From NCBI RefSeq assembly GCF_030814415.1, contig NZ_JAUSVB010000003.1, positions 558,001 through 622,000 of the forward strand: DNA of 64,000 bases. Reading direction: 5' to 3'. The stretch comes from Cellulomonas humilata. Lineage in GTDB: Bacteria > Actinomycetota > Actinomycetes > Actinomycetales > Cellulomonadaceae. Each line of letters starts with the position of its first letter. The first letter of the stretch is position 1. The notes beneath the pieces were generated by a model. The model made no database searches. It had not been told where the DNA came from and was given only the letters and a program-made list of their open reading frames with translations. Below are positions 15,958 to 26,404 of the stretch, in pieces. A program made the translations under genes and the position numbers.

Positions 15958-17535
15958 ATGACGACCCCCGCTCGGATGCGTCCGCTGCATCCCGCGGCCC
16001 ACGTGGTCGCCGACCTTGTCTCGACGTTCGGCCTGGTCGCACGAGGTGCACCGCTGCCGGCCGGCGCCGTGCTGACCGGCGTGAGCCTGGCCAGCGGCGA
16101 CGTGGTCGCAGGTGACGTGTTCGTCGCCGTGGCGGGGTTCCAGGTGCACGGTGCCACGTACGCCGCACAGGCGGTCGACGCCGGCGCCGTGGCGGTCCTG
16201 ACGGACGAGGCCGGTGCCGCGCTGCTGGAGGACTCCGGCCTGGCCCGACGGATCCCCGTCCTGGTCGCCGAAGACCCGCGCGCGGTCGCCGGACCGGTCG
16301 CCGCGTGGGCGCACGACGCGCCGGGCGAGCGGTTGGTCGCGGTCGGCGTCACGGGCACCAACGGCAAGACCACCACGGCCTACTTCCTCGACGCCGCGCT
16401 GCGGGCCGCGCACGCGACGACGGCCGTGCTCGGCACCGTCGAGCTGCGGATCGGCGAGGACGCCGTCGAGAGCCCGCGGACCACGGTCGAGGCGCCCGCC
16501 CTGCAGGCGATCCTCGCGCTGGCGGTGGAGCGGGGGGCGACGGCCCTCGCCATGGAGGTGTCCTCGCACGCGCTCGCGCTCGGCCGGGTCGGTGGGCTGA
16601 CGTTCGACGTCGTCGGCTTCACCAACCTGCAGCGGGACCACCTCGACTTCCACGGCGACATGGACGGGTACTTCCGGGACAAGTCGCGGCTGTTCGCCGT
16701 CGGTCAGGCGCGTCGTGGCGTGGTCGTCGTGGACGACGAGTGGGGGCGCCGGCTGGTGGCCGAGTCGCCGATCCCCGTCGAGTCCGTGGCGACGCACGTG
16801 GACGCACCCGAGGGCGTCGACGCGGACTGGGCGGTGGTCGCCGCCGACATCGGCCTCGACGGCGTCGGCTCGACGTTCACGCTGCGCGGTCCGGACGGTG
16901 CGCTGCACGAGGCCGTGAGCCCGCTGCCGGGGAAGGTCAACGTCTCGAACGCGGCGCTGGCCATCGTGCTGGCGCACGCGGCCGGCGTGGACCTCGACCG
17001 GGCGATCGCTGCGGTGGCGGTCGCGCACGAGATCCCCGGGCGCATGGAGCGAGTCATCGAGCGTGGCGACGGCTTCCCGCTGGCGATCGTCGACTACGCC
17101 CACACCCCCGACGCGCTCGTCCTGGCCCTCGACGCCGTCCGCCCGATCACGCCGGGCCGGCTCGTGCTCGTGTTCGGCTCGGACGGCGACCGGGACCAGG
17201 GCAAGCGCCCGATCATGGGGGAGATCGCCGCACGGCTCGCGGACGTGATCGTCGTCACGGACGAGAATCCCCGTTCCGAGGAGCCGGCAACCATCCGGTC
17301 CGCCATCCTCGACGGTGTCCGGCTCCAGCGGCCGGACCTGGTCGACGTGCACGAGGCCACCAGCCGCGCGCAGGCCATCCGCGACGCCCTCGCACTCGCC
17401 TCCGAGCAGGACACCGTGATCATCACGGGCAAGGGCCACGAGCCGACCCAGGAGATCGCCGGCGTGTTCCACCGGTACAACGACCGCGACGTGCTGATCG
17501 CAGCGCGCACCAGCCGGCAGGAGCAGCACGCGTGA
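15958..17535 (+). CDS. murE: UDP-MurNAc-tripeptide synthetase MurE
   Basis: 525 residues. ATP loop VTGTNGKTTTAYF, carbamylated-Lys region, substrate Asn/His motifs (FTNLQRDHLDFHG), and MERV-VDYAHTPDAL. It adds the third residue of the stem peptide to UDP-MurNAc-L-Ala-D-Glu. The specificity motif, DNPR in meso-DAP enzymes, reads ENPR here (E436-R439, in VVTDENPRSEEP). The Arg that contacts DAP is kept. If the organism is a Cellulomonas, its wall would contain L-ornithine at this position, so the substrate cannot be assigned by motif alone. The next gene overlaps (GTGA). Confidence 0.95.
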   Translation: MTTPARMRPLHPAAHVVADLVSTFGLVARGAPLPAGAVLTGVSLASGDVVAGDVFVAVAGFQVHGATYAAQAVDAGAVAVLTDEAGAALLEDSGLARRIPVLVAEDPRAVAGPVAAWAHDAPGERLVAVGVTGTNGKTTTAYFLDAALRAAHATTAVLGTVELRIGEDAVESPRTTVEAPALQAILALAVERGATALAMEVSSHALALGRVGGLTFDVVGFTNLQRDHLDFHGDMDGYFRDKSRLFAVGQARRGVVVVDDEWGRRLVAESPIPVESVATHVDAPEGVDADWAVVAADIGLDGVGSTFTLRGPDGALHEAVSPLPGKVNVSNAALAIVLAHAAGVDLDRAIAAVAVAHEIPGRMERVIERGDGFPLAIVDYAHTPDALVLALDAVRPITPGRLVLVFGSDGDRDQGKRPIMGEIAARLADVIVVTDENPRSEEPATIRSAILDGVRLQRPDLVDVHEATSRAQAIRDALALASEQDTVIITGKGHEPTQEIAGVFHRYNDRDVLIAARTSRQEQHA

Positions 17536-18983
17536 TCGCCCTGACGGCGGCCGAGATCGCGGCCGCGACCGGCGGTGTGCTGCGCGGCGCCGCCGCCACC
17601 CGGCCGGCCCTCGTCGTGAGCGGACCCGTCGTGGTCGACTCCCGCGACGACGTCACCGGTGGGCTGTTCGTCGCGCTGCCGGGCGAGCACGCGGACGGCC
17701 ACGACTACGCCGCCGTGGCGGTCGCCGCCGGCGCTGCGCTCGTGCTGGCCGCGCGTGACGTCGTCGGCGCCGGTGGGGACGTGCTGCCGAGCGTCGTCGT
17801 CACCGACGTCGAGAAGGCCCTCGGTGACCTCGCCCGCGTCGTCCTCGAGCGGCTGCGCGAGGTCGCGCTCGAGCCCGGCGGGAGCGACCTGCGCGTCGTC
17901 GGCATCACGGGGTCGGTCGGCAAGACCACGACCAAGGACCTGCTCGCCCAGCTGTGCGGGAGCGTCGGGCCGACGATCGCGCCGGTTCGCTCGTTCAACA
18001 ACGAGATCGGCCTGCCGCTGACGGTGCTGCGCGCCGACGAGTCGACGCGCTTCCTGGTGCTCGAGATGGGCGCCAGCGGTCCGGGACACCTCACCTACCT
18101 CACCGACATCGCGCCGCCCGACGTCGCGGTCGTCCTGATCGTCGGCCACGCGCACCTCGGTGGCTTCGGGGGTATCGACGCGGTCGCCGTCGCCAAGTCC
18201 GAGATCGTGCAGGGCCTCGTCGCGGACGGGGTGGCTGTGCTCAACGCCGACGACCCGCGCGTGTCCGCGATGGCGGCGCTCGCCCCCGGGGACGTCGTGA
18301 CGTTCGGTGCCGCACCCGACGCGACGGTCGGTGTGCGCGACGTGCGTCTCGACCGCAGCGGGCGGGCGACGTTCACCCTGGTGCGGCGGGGCGAGACCGA
18401 GCAGACCGCCGAGGTGTCCCTGCGGCTGGTCGGCGAGCACCACGTGCACAACGCCCTCGGTGCCGCGGCCGCGGCGCTCGCCGTCGGGCTCGACCTGGAC
18501 CAGGTGGCCGCAGGCCTCAGCGCCGCCGACGCCCTCAGCCCGCACCGCATGCACGTGGTCGACCGCCCCGACGGGGTCACCGTCGTCGACGACTCCTACA
18601 ACGCCAACCCGGACTCCATGCGTGCTGCGCTCAAGGCGCTGGCCGTCCTGGCCGGACGGGACCGTCGCTCGATCGCGGTGCTCGGCGAGATGCTCGAGCT
18701 GGGGCCCGGTGCCCGCGAGGCCCACGACGCCATCGGCCGCCTGTGCGTCCGGCTGAACATCGGCCTGACGATCGTGGTCGGTGAGGGCGCGCGTGCCATC
18801 CGTGACGGCGCCAACCACGAGGGCTCGTGGGGCGACGAGGTGGTGCTCGCGGACGACCTGGCCGTGGCGACCGCGTTCCTCGAGAGCGAGCTGCGGCCCG
18901 GCGACGTGGTGCTGGTGAAGTCGTCGTACGGCGCCGGACTGTGGAAGCTGGGCGACACCCTGGTCGAGGGGGGCGTCCGATGA
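17532..18983 (+). CDS. murF: UDP-MurNAc-tripeptide-D-Ala-D-Ala ligase MurF
   Basis: 483 residues from GTG 17532. ATP loop [38 protein letters not shown], and the C-terminal [17 protein letters not shown] signature of MurF. It attaches D-Ala-D-Ala to the nucleotide tripeptide, completing the cytoplasmic precursor. Overlaps murE (GTGA) and mraY (ATGA), so translation through murE-murF-mraY is coupled. Confidence 0.96.
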   Translation: MIALTAAEIAAATGGVLRGAAATRPALVVSGPVVVDSRDDVTGGLFVALPGEHADGHDYAAVAVAAGAALVLAARDVVGAGGDVLPSVVVTDVEKALGDLARVVLERLREVALEPGGSDLRVVGITGSVGKTTTKDLLAQLCGSVGPTIAPVRSFNNEIGLPLTVLRADESTRFLVLEMGASGPGHLTYLTDIAPPDVAVVLIVGHAHLGGFGGIDAVAVAKSEIVQGLVADGVAVLNADDPRVSAMAALAPGDVVTFGAAPDATVGVRDVRLDRSGRATFTLVRRGETEQTAEVSLRLVGEHHVHNALGAAAAALAVGLDLDQVAAGLSAADALSPHRMHVVDRPDGVTVVDDSYNANPDSMRAALKALAVLAGRDRRSIAVLGEMLELGPGAREAHDAIGRLCVRLNIGLTIVVGEGARAIRDGANHEGSWGDEVVLADDLAVATAFLESELRPGDVVLVKSSYGAGLWKLGDTLVEGGVR

Positions 18984-20062
18984 GGGCGGTCCTGATCTCC
19001 GGCGGGCTCGCGATGCTCATCGCGCTGCTGGGGACACCCCTGTTCATCCGGTTCCTGATCCACAAGCAGTACGGACAGTTCATCCGGCAGGACGGACCGA
19101 CCGCGCACTTCACCAAGCGCGGCACCCCGACCATGGGCGGCGTCGTCATCATCGGCGCGACGCTCGCGGGCTGGGTCAGCGGCCTGATCGCGACCGGGAC
19201 CCCGCCCAGCGCGTCGGCCATCCTCGTGCTCTTCCTCATGACCGGCCTGGGCGTCGTCGGGTTCCTCGACGACTTCATCAAGATCTCCCGGCAGCGCAGC
19301 CTCGGGCTCAACGCGCGCTGGAAGATCATCGGCCAGGGCATCGTGGGCATCACGTTCGCGGTGGCGGCCCTGCAGTTCCCCAACGACAAGTTCCGCACGC
19401 CCGCGTCCACGCGGATCTCCTTCATCCGCGACACCAACCTGGACCTCGCGTTCTGGGGCGTGACCGTCGGCACCATCCTGTTCGTGATCTGGGCGAACTT
19501 CCTGATCACGGCGTGGTCCAACGCGGTGAACCTCACCGACGGCCTCGACGGTCTGGCGACCGGCGTCTCGCTCATCGTCTTCGGCGCCTACGTCATCGTC
19601 GGCGTCTGGCAGTTCAACCAGAGCTGCCAGTTCCTGGCCAGCGCCGGACCACGGTGCTACGAGACGCGGGACCCGCTGGACCTCGCGGTCGTCGCAGCGG
19701 CCATCACGGGCGCGTGCTTCGGGTTCCTGTGGTGGAACGCCAGCCCCGCCAAGATCTTCATGGGGGACACCGGCTCGCTCGCGCTCGGCGGGGCGCTCGC
19801 CGGACTCTCGATCCTCTCCCGGACCGAGATCCTCGCCGCCATCATCGGCGGACTGTTCGTGCTCGTCGTCCTGTCGGACGTCATCCAGATCGGCTTCTTC
19901 AAGATGACCGGCAGACGGGTCTTCAAGATGGCACCGCTGCACCACCACTTCGAGCTGTCGGGGTGGGGCGAGGTGACCATCGTGATCCGGTTCTGGATCA
20001 TCGCCGGGTTGTTCGTCGCGCTCGGCGTCGGGATCTTCTACGCCGAGTGGGTGGCCGGGTAG
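18980..20062 (+). CDS. mraY: phospho-MurNAc-pentapeptide transferase MraY
   Basis: 360 residues with about ten TM helices. Family motifs: GTPTMGG near residue 49, FLDDFIK (catalytic Asp pair), [22 protein letters not shown] and the histidine loop [10 protein letters not shown]. It transfers phospho-MurNAc-pentapeptide to undecaprenyl phosphate, making lipid I. Its TAG stop directly abuts the murD GTG. Confidence 0.97.
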   Translation: MRAVLISGGLAMLIALLGTPLFIRFLIHKQYGQFIRQDGPTAHFTKRGTPTMGGVVIIGATLAGWVSGLIATGTPPSASAILVLFLMTGLGVVGFLDDFIKISRQRSLGLNARWKIIGQGIVGITFAVAALQFPNDKFRTPASTRISFIRDTNLDLAFWGVTVGTILFVIWANFLITAWSNAVNLTDGLDGLATGVSLIVFGAYVIVGVWQFNQSCQFLASAGPRCYETRDPLDLAVVAAAITGACFGFLWWNASPAKIFMGDTGSLALGGALAGLSILSRTEILAAIIGGLFVLVVLSDVIQIGFFKMTGRRVFKMAPLHHHFELSGWGEVTIVIRFWIIAGLFVALGVGIFYAEWVAG

Positions 20063-21511
20063 GTGGCCGATCTCGTGCTGGAGGGCGCCCTGGTGGTCGT
20101 CGCCGGGCTCGGGGTCTCCGGTCGCGCCGCGGCCGAGGTGCTGGCGTCCCGCGGTGCGCGCGTGGTGCCGGTCGACGACCACGCCGACGACGTCATCGGC
20201 TCCGCGGAGCTGCTCGAGGGGACGGTGCTGGACCGAGCGGACCTCGTCGTCGCGTCGCCCGGGCTGGCGCCGCACCACCCGCTCCTCGTCGCCGCCCGCG
20301 AGCACGGCGTGCCGGTGTGGAGCGAGGTCGAGCTCGCCTGGCACGTGCGCGTGGACCGTGCGGACGGTGGTGGGCCGGCGCCGTGGCTCGCGGTCACCGG
20401 GACCAACGGCAAGACGACGACCGTCGGCATGCTGGAGTCGATCCTGCGGGCCGCCGGGGAGAACGCCGTGGCGGTCGGCAACGTCGGCACCCCCGTGGTG
20501 CTCGCGGCGACCGACCCGACGCTCGACGTCCTCGCGGTCGAGCTCTCGAGCTTCCAGCTGCACCACACGTCGTCGATGTCCGCGCAGGCGGCCGCGGTGC
20601 TCAACGTCGCACCCGACCACCTGGACTGGCACGGGTCGCTCGACGCCTACGCGGCCGACAAGGGCCGCATCTTCGAGCGCGCCCAGGTGGCGTGCGTGTA
20701 CAACCTCAGCGACCCCGCCACCGAGGACCTGGCCCGGGAGGCGGACGTCGTCGACGGCTGCGTGGCGGTCGGCTTCACGATCGGGACGCCGCTGGTCGGC
20801 CAGGTCGGCCTGGTCGAGGACGTGCTGGTCGACCGCGGGTTCTCCCGGCTGCGGCACACGCACGCGGCCGAGCTGGGCACGCTCGACGACCTGATGCAGC
20901 TGGCCGGGCCGGACGGCACGGTGCCGCCGCACGTCGTGGCGAACGCGCTGGCCGCGGCCGCGCTCGCCCTCGCGCACGGTGTCTCGCCGGCGGCGATCCG
21001 CGAGGGCCTGCGCGCCTACGGACCGGGGGAGCACCGCCTCGCAGGCGTCGCCGTGGTCGACGGCGCCGCCTACGTGGACGACTCCAAGGCGACGAACGCC
21101 CACGCAGCCGCAGCAGCCCTGGGCGCGTTCCCCACGGGCAGCGTCGTGTGGATCGCGGGTGGTCTGGCCAAGGGCGCGCAGTTCGACGAGCTCGTCGCGG
21201 CCCGGCACGACCGCCTCCGGGCCGTCGTGCTGATCGGCGTCGACCGCGCGCCGTTGCGGGACGCTCTCGCCCGACACGCACCCGAGGTCCCCGTCGTCGA
21301 GGTCGACGCCGGTGAGACTGGCCCGGTGATGACCCGCGCCGTGGACGAGGCCAGGCGGCTCGCTGCCCAGCCGAGCAGCGCGCCGGGCGAGCCAGGCACA
21401 GTCACCGTCCTGCTCGCGCCCGCCTGCGCGTCGATGGACCAGTTCACGTCGTACGCCGCCCGGGGCGAGGCGTTCGCCGCCGCCGTGCGTGCGCTCGGTG
21501 GGGACGAGTGA
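20063..21511 (+). CDS. murD: UDP-MurNAc-L-Ala-D-Glu ligase MurD
   Basis: 482 residues from GTG 20063, immediately after the mraY stop. N-terminal nucleotide-binding GLGVSGRAAAEVL, ATP loop VTGTNGKTTTVGML, ELSSFQLHHT, LNVAPDHLDWHGS, and YVDDSKATNAHA in the C-terminal domain. Adds D-glutamate to UDP-MurNAc-L-Ala. Length and motif order are normal for the family. Confidence 0.96.
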   Translation: MADLVLEGALVVVAGLGVSGRAAAEVLASRGARVVPVDDHADDVIGSAELLEGTVLDRADLVVASPGLAPHHPLLVAAREHGVPVWSEVELAWHVRVDRADGGGPAPWLAVTGTNGKTTTVGMLESILRAAGENAVAVGNVGTPVVLAATDPTLDVLAVELSSFQLHHTSSMSAQAAAVLNVAPDHLDWHGSLDAYAADKGRIFERAQVACVYNLSDPATEDLAREADVVDGCVAVGFTIGTPLVGQVGLVEDVLVDRGFSRLRHTHAAELGTLDDLMQLAGPDGTVPPHVVANALAAAALALAHGVSPAAIREGLRAYGPGEHRLAGVAVVDGAAYVDDSKATNAHAAAAALGAFPTGSVVWIAGGLAKGAQFDELVAARHDRLRAVVLIGVDRAPLRDALARHAPEVPVVEVDAGETGPVMTRAVDEARRLAAQPSSAPGEPGTVTVLLAPACASMDQFTSYAARGEAFAAAVRALGGDE

Positions 21512-21530
21512 CGCGCCAGGAGGGGGAGCG

Positions 21531-22775
21531 ATGACGACGACCACCCCCCGCCCCGGCGCGCGTCGGTCGGCGGAGCCTGCACCGTCCACCAGCTCGCTGC
21601 TCGGCCAGTGGAACAGCGCGGTCACCAGCTACTACGTGCTCATCGGTGCGACCGCGCTCCTGCTCGTCATCGGGCTGGTCATGGTCCTGTCCAGCTCGAG
21701 CGTGGAGTCGCTCGACGACGGGCACTCGCCGTACGCGGTGTTCCTCGACCAGGCGAAGTACGCGCTCATCGGTCTGCCGCTGCTGTTCGGGCTGTCCCGG
21801 GCACCTGTGCGGTTCTTCCAGGCGATCGCCTGGCCGGCGCTCGCCTTCTCGATCGCGTTCCAGCTGACCGTGTTCACCCCGCTCGGCTGCGGCGCCGGCG
21901 GCAACCAGAACTGGGTCTGCATCGGCGGCTTCTCCGCTCAGCCGTCGGAGACCATCAAGCTCGCGCTGGCCATCTGGCTGGGCGCCGTCCTGACCCGCAA
22001 GCTGTCGCTGCTGCGGGAGTGGAAGCACGCCATGATCCCCGCGGTGCCCGTCGCGGGCATCGCGGTCCTCGTGGTCCTCGCCGGGCACGACCTCGGGACC
22101 GCGCTGGTCCTCATCCTGCTGGTCGCCGGTGCGCTGTTCGTCGCCGGGGTCCCGATGCGCATGTTCGGGTTCGCCGCGCTGCTCGCCGCGGGCCTGACGG
22201 CCCTCCTGACGATGACGAGCACCAACCGCACCGACCGGATCACGTCCTGGCTCTCGGACGAGTGCGACGCGGCGTCGTCCTGCTACCAGACGCTGCACGG
22301 CGGCTGGGGGCTGGCCAGCGGGGGCTGGGGCGGGCTGGGGCTCGGCGAGAGCCGGGAGAAGTGGTCCTACCTGCCGGCCGCGCACAACGACTTCATCTTC
22401 GCGATCCTCGGTGAGGAGCTCGGTCTCATCGGCACCCTGCTCGTCCTCGGCCTGTTCGGGCTGCTCGCGTTCGCCATGATCCGCGTGATCCGTCGGCACC
22501 CGGACCCGTTCGTCCAGATCACCACGGGCGCGATCCTGTGCTGGATCATCGGCCAGGCGCTGGTCAACGTCGCCGTGGTCATCGGCCTGGCGCCGGTGAT
22601 CGGGATCCCGCTGCCGCTGGTCTCGGCGGGCGGCTCGGCGCTGATCATGACGATGGCCGCCCTCGGCGTGCTCATCTCGTTCGCGCGCTCGGAACCGGGC
22701 GCGGCGGAGGCCCTCGCCGCGCGGCCCGGCGTGGTCCGGCGGTCCCTCGCCGTGATCGGGCGGTCCCGTGGCTGA
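21531..22775 (+). CDS. ftsW: septal peptidoglycan polymerase FtsW (SEDS)
   Basis: 414 residues; about ten TM helices after a 40-residue cytoplasmic tail. SEDS features: SSSSVES after TM1, QPSETIKLALAIWL, the catalytic-Asp loop GHDLGTALVLIL, GLGLGESREKWSYLPAAHNDFIFAILGEE and PVIGIPLPLVSAGGSAL. It polymerises glycan strands with FtsI. ATG 21531 is chosen because GGAGGGGGAG lies just upstream; an earlier in-frame start at 21489 is inside murD. Overlaps murG by 8 bp. Confidence 0.95.
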   Translation: MTTTTPRPGARRSAEPAPSTSSLLGQWNSAVTSYYVLIGATALLLVIGLVMVLSSSSVESLDDGHSPYAVFLDQAKYALIGLPLLFGLSRAPVRFFQAIAWPALAFSIAFQLTVFTPLGCGAGGNQNWVCIGGFSAQPSETIKLALAIWLGAVLTRKLSLLREWKHAMIPAVPVAGIAVLVVLAGHDLGTALVLILLVAGALFVAGVPMRMFGFAALLAAGLTALLTMTSTNRTDRITSWLSDECDAASSCYQTLHGGWGLASGGWGGLGLGESREKWSYLPAAHNDFIFAILGEELGLIGTLLVLGLFGLLAFAMIRVIRRHPDPFVQITTGAILCWIIGQALVNVAVVIGLAPVIGIPLPLVSAGGSALIMTMAALGVLISFARSEPGAAEALAARPGVVRRSLAVIGRSRG

Positions 22776-23904
22776 CGCACATCGTGCGCCGTCGGTACTG
22801 CTGGCTGGTGGCGGCACCGCGGGGCACGTCAACCCGCTGCTCGCGGTGGCCGACGAGCTCCAGCGGCGCCACCCGAACGCCCGGCTGACGGTCCTCGGCA
22901 CCGCCGAGGGCCTCGAGTCGCGGCTGGTCCCGGAGCACGGCCTCCCGCTGGCCGTCGTCCCGCGCGTCCCGCTGCCGCGCCGACCCACGCTCGACTGGTT
23001 CCGGCTGCCGCTGCGCCTGCGGGACGCGGTCCGTGCCGCGGGCGCCGCGATCGACGACTCCGGTGCGCAGGTGGTGGTCGGCTTCGGCGGCTACGTCGCG
23101 ACGCCGGCCTACCTCGCGGCCCGCCGCCGGAAGATCCCCGTCGTCATCCACGAGCAGAACGCGCGCGCGGGCCTGGCCAACCGGCTGGGTGCCCGGTGGG
23201 CCCGTTCCGTCGCCGTGACGTTCCCCGGCACGGCGCTGCGGGGTGCGCAGGTCACCGGCCTGCCGCTGCGCGCGCCGATCGCCCGGCTGGTCCAGCAGCG
23301 CCTCGACGACCGCGTCGGGACGCGCACCGCCGCCGCCGCGGAGCTCGGTCTCGACCCCGACCTCGCGACGCTCCTGGTGTCCGGCGGGTCGCTCGGCGCC
23401 GTGAGCGTCAACACCGCGGTCGCGGGCGCCGCCGCGGACCTGCTGGCGGCGGGCGTCCAGGTGCTGCACCTGACCGGTGCCGGCAAGGCCGACGCGGTCC
23501 GCACCGCGCTGGTCGGGGTCCCCGGCGCCGAGCGGTACCACGTGCGGGAGTACCTGACGGAGATGCAGCTGGCGCTGGCCGTGGCCGACGTCGTCGTCGG
23601 GCGCTCCGGCGCCGGCACGGTGTGCGAGCAGGCCGCGCTGGGCATCCCCGCTGTCTACGTCCCGCTGCCCATCGGCAACGGCGAGCAGCGGCTGAACGCC
23701 GCCGCCGTGGTCGCGGCCGGCGGCGGGCTCCTGGTCGACGACGCCGACCTCGACCCCGCCTGGATCCGCGCGCACCTGCCCGTCCTGCTGGTCGGCGACG
23801 CGGCCGCGGAGACACGCGAGCGCATGGGTCAGGCCGCTGCGAGCGTCGGGGTCCGGGACGCTGCGGCACGGGTCGCCCGGTTGGTCGAGAAGGAGCTGCC
23901 GTGA
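22768..23904 (+). CDS. murG: lipid II synthase MurG (GlcNAc transferase)
   Basis: 378 residues from GTG 22768. LLAGGGTAGHVNPLLAVAD (G-loop 1), VGFGGYVATPAYLA (G-loop 2), HEQNARAGLANR and the UDP-GlcNAc region GRSGAGTVCEQAALGIPAVYVPLP define MurG. It works on the inner face of the membrane, adding GlcNAc to lipid I. Stop overlaps murC (GTGA). Confidence 0.97.
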   Translation: MADAHRAPSVLLAGGGTAGHVNPLLAVADELQRRHPNARLTVLGTAEGLESRLVPEHGLPLAVVPRVPLPRRPTLDWFRLPLRLRDAVRAAGAAIDDSGAQVVVGFGGYVATPAYLAARRRKIPVVIHEQNARAGLANRLGARWARSVAVTFPGTALRGAQVTGLPLRAPIARLVQQRLDDRVGTRTAAAAELGLDPDLATLLVSGGSLGAVSVNTAVAGAAADLLAAGVQVLHLTGAGKADAVRTALVGVPGAERYHVREYLTEMQLALAVADVVVGRSGAGTVCEQAALGIPAVYVPLPIGNGEQRLNAAAVVAAGGGLLVDDADLDPAWIRAHLPVLLVGDAAAETRERMGQAAASVGVRDAAARVARLVEKELP

Positions 23905-25322
23905 CGGGCGAGCTGCGGCCCGCCGACCTCGGCCGCGTCCACCTCGTCGGCGTCGGCGGCGCCGGCATGTCCGCGATCGCGGCGCTGCTCGCCGCCCGCG
24001 GCGTGGTGGTCAGCGGTTCGGACGCCGCCGACGGTCCCGCGCTGCCGGCTCTGCGAGCGGCCGGCGTCGCGGTGCACGTCGGCCACGAGGCCTCGCTCGT
24101 CGACGACGTCGACACCGTCGTGATCTCGTCGGCGGTCCGGGAGTCCAACCCGGAGCTCGCCCGTGCCCGGGAGCGAGGGCTGCGGGTCCTGCACCGGTCC
24201 GAGGCGCTCGCGTCGCTCATGGTCGACCGGGACGCGGTCGCGGTGGCCGGTGCCCACGGCAAGACCACGACGTCGGCGATGATCGCCACCGCACTGCTGC
24301 ACGCGGGCGCCGACCCGTCCTTCGCGATCGGGGGGACCGTGTTCTCGGCCGACGGACCGCTCGGCGGTGGCCGGGACGGTGCCGGCCGGGCGTTCGTCGC
24401 GGAGGCCGACGAGTCCGATGGCTCGTTCCTCGCGTACGCGCCCCTGGTCGCCGTCGTGACCAACGTCGAGCCGGACCACCTCGACCACTACGGCTCCACC
24501 GAGGCGTTCGAGGACGTGTTCGTGCAGTTCGCCGGCCGCATCCGGCCCGGTGGCACCCTCGTCGTCTGCGCCGACGACCCTGGCGCGGCACGGCTCGTCA
24601 CCCGGGTGCGCGACGAGCTCGCGGCGCGGGACGTCTCCGTCGTCACCTACGGCACGTCACCGGACGCCGACGTCGTCGTGGGCGAGCTGCGCGCCGACGC
24701 CGGGCGGTGGGCGTTCGAGCTCACGGCCGGTGACCTCACCACCACGGTCCGCCTCGCCTTCCCGGGCGCCCACAACGCGCTGAACGCCGCGGCGGCCTGG
24801 GCCGCCGCCCGGCGCCTCGGTGTGCCCGACGCCGCGGACGGTCTCGCCGAGTTCCGCGGCACCGGGCGACGTTTCGAGGACCGCGGGACGGTCGGCGGCG
24901 TCCGCGTGGTCGACGACTACTCGCACCACCCGACCGAGGTCGCGGCGCTGCTGCGCGGCGCCCGGTCGGTCGTCGGCGACGGCCGCGTCGTCGCCCTGTT
25001 CCAGCCGCACCTGTACTCGCGCACCCGCACCTTCGCCGTCGAGTTCGGCGCCGCGTTCGACCTCGCGGACGTCGTCGTCGTCACGGACGTCTACGGCGCC
25101 CGCGAGGACCCGGACCCGACGGTCACGGGCGCGCTGATCGTGGACAACGTCCCGACGCCCGGCAAGGCGTCGTTCGTGCCGGACCGGTTCGAGGCCGCCC
25201 GTGCCGCTGCCGCTGCGGCACGCCCGGGCGACCTCGTGCTCACGGTCGGCGCAGGCGACGTGACCCTGCTGGCCGCGGTGGTGCTCGACGCGCTCGCCGG
25301 CGACGAGCGACCGGGCGCATGA
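23901..25322 (+). CDS. murC: UDP-MurNAc-L-alanine ligase MurC
   Basis: 473 residues from GTG 23901. HLVGVGGAGMSAIAALL (Rossmann loop), SDAADGPALPALRAAG, ATP loop VAGAHGKTTTSAMI, EADESDGSF, NVEPDHLDHYGS and the C-terminal VDDYSHHPTEVAALL. Attaches L-Ala to UDP-MurNAc, the first amino-acid addition. The start is fixed by the MurC N-terminus and the GTGA overlap with murG; a much longer open frame upstream is not real. Confidence 0.96.
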   Translation: MTGELRPADLGRVHLVGVGGAGMSAIAALLAARGVVVSGSDAADGPALPALRAAGVAVHVGHEASLVDDVDTVVISSAVRESNPELARARERGLRVLHRSEALASLMVDRDAVAVAGAHGKTTTSAMIATALLHAGADPSFAIGGTVFSADGPLGGGRDGAGRAFVAEADESDGSFLAYAPLVAVVTNVEPDHLDHYGSTEAFEDVFVQFAGRIRPGGTLVVCADDPGAARLVTRVRDELAARDVSVVTYGTSPDADVVVGELRADAGRWAFELTAGDLTTTVRLAFPGAHNALNAAAAWAAARRLGVPDAADGLAEFRGTGRRFEDRGTVGGVRVVDDYSHHPTEVAALLRGARSVVGDGRVVALFQPHLYSRTRTFAVEFGAAFDLADVVVVTDVYGAREDPDPTVTGALIVDNVPTPGKASFVPDRFEAARAAAAAARPGDLVLTVGAGDVTLLAAVVLDALAGDERPGA

Positions 25323-26320
25323 GCCCGTCCCGCCCGGCCGGACCCCGCAACCCGGCGCCGGGCCGACCGACCGCCCCGCGCCGCACTGCCCCCACCCCGC
25401 CGTCGGCCGCGACGCCGGCATCCCGCGGCAAGCCCGTCACCGCTCCGACAGCCACCGTGCCGCAGGACGACCCGACGCCCTTCGGCCGCGCCGTGACCAC
25501 CTACAGCGCCGGCGGCGCGCGCCGGTACGCGGGCCCGGTGACGCCGCCGGTCGTGTCCACCAGCTCGGTCGAGCGCTTCGCCGAGCGCTCCCGCGCCCGT
25601 CGCAACCTCGCGCGGCGCCAGGTCCTGATGGTCGCGGGCTCGACGGTCCTCGTCGGCGCGCTCGGGTGGTTGCTGTTCTTCTCGCCGGTGCTCGCCCTGG
25701 ACCCGGCCCAGGTGCACATCGAGGGTGCGGGGACCGTGGTCGCGGTCGACCAGGTCCTCGACGTCGTCGGCGCGCACGCCACGACGCCGCTGCCGCGCCT
25801 CGACACGGTCCGGCTGCGTGACGAGGTGCTGGAGGTGCCCGGGGTCCGGGAGGCGCGGGTCACGCGCGAGTGGCCGCAGGGCCTCGCCGTGGTGCTCGTC
25901 GCCCGGGAACCCGTGGCCGCGGTCCCCGAGCAGCCAGGTGCTGCGACGCCCGGGGCCACGCCCGGGCAGGCGGGCTTCGCGCTCCTCGACATGGACGGCG
26001 TGCAGGTGGGCCGGGTGGATGCCGCACCCGAGGGACTGCCCGTCGTCGACGTCCCGGTGGGGGACAAGCGGACCCTCAGCGCCGTCCTGACGGTTCTCCA
26101 GCAGCTGCCCGCGGACCTGCTCGCCCAGGTGGGTGACGTCTCGGCCCGCACGCAGGACACGGTGACGATGAACCTGCGCGACGGGGTGCGGGTCGACTGG
26201 GGGAGTGCGAGCGAGACGCCGCTGAAGATCGCGGTGCTCTCGGCGCTGCGGGCGTCGCCGGCGGCCGCAGGGGCGACGGTCATCGACGTGTCCGCACCGC
26301 GCCTGCCCATCACGAAGTGA
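25319..26320 (+). CDS. ftsQ: cell division protein FtsQ
   Basis: 333 residues: about 100 residues of basic, Pro/Ala-rich cytoplasmic tail, one TM helix (about 104-125), a POTRA domain starting near LDPAQVHIEGAG and a C-terminal beta domain. VPGVREARVTREWPQGLAVVLVAREPVA is the typical FtsQ/DivIB core. It recruits FtsL and the FtsWI synthase. ATGA overlap with murC. There is no ftsA between ftsQ and ftsZ, the normal state in actinobacteria. Confidence 0.94.
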   Translation: MSPSRPAGPRNPAPGRPTAPRRTAPTPPSAATPASRGKPVTAPTATVPQDDPTPFGRAVTTYSAGGARRYAGPVTPPVVSTSSVERFAERSRARRNLARRQVLMVAGSTVLVGALGWLLFFSPVLALDPAQVHIEGAGTVVAVDQVLDVVGAHATTPLPRLDTVRLRDEVLEVPGVREARVTREWPQGLAVVLVAREPVAAVPEQPGAATPGATPGQAGFALLDMDGVQVGRVDAAPEGLPVVDVPVGDKRTLSAVLTVLQQLPADLLAQVGDVSARTQDTVTMNLRDGVRVDWGSASETPLKIAVLSALRASPAAAGATVIDVSAPRLPITK

Positions 26321-26404
26321 TCAGCCGGGCGAGATTCTTCGTCAACTCCCGACACGCGCGGCGCGGTCGTTGATCGAGGTCCGGGTGGCACCTAGCGTCA
26401 CGCA

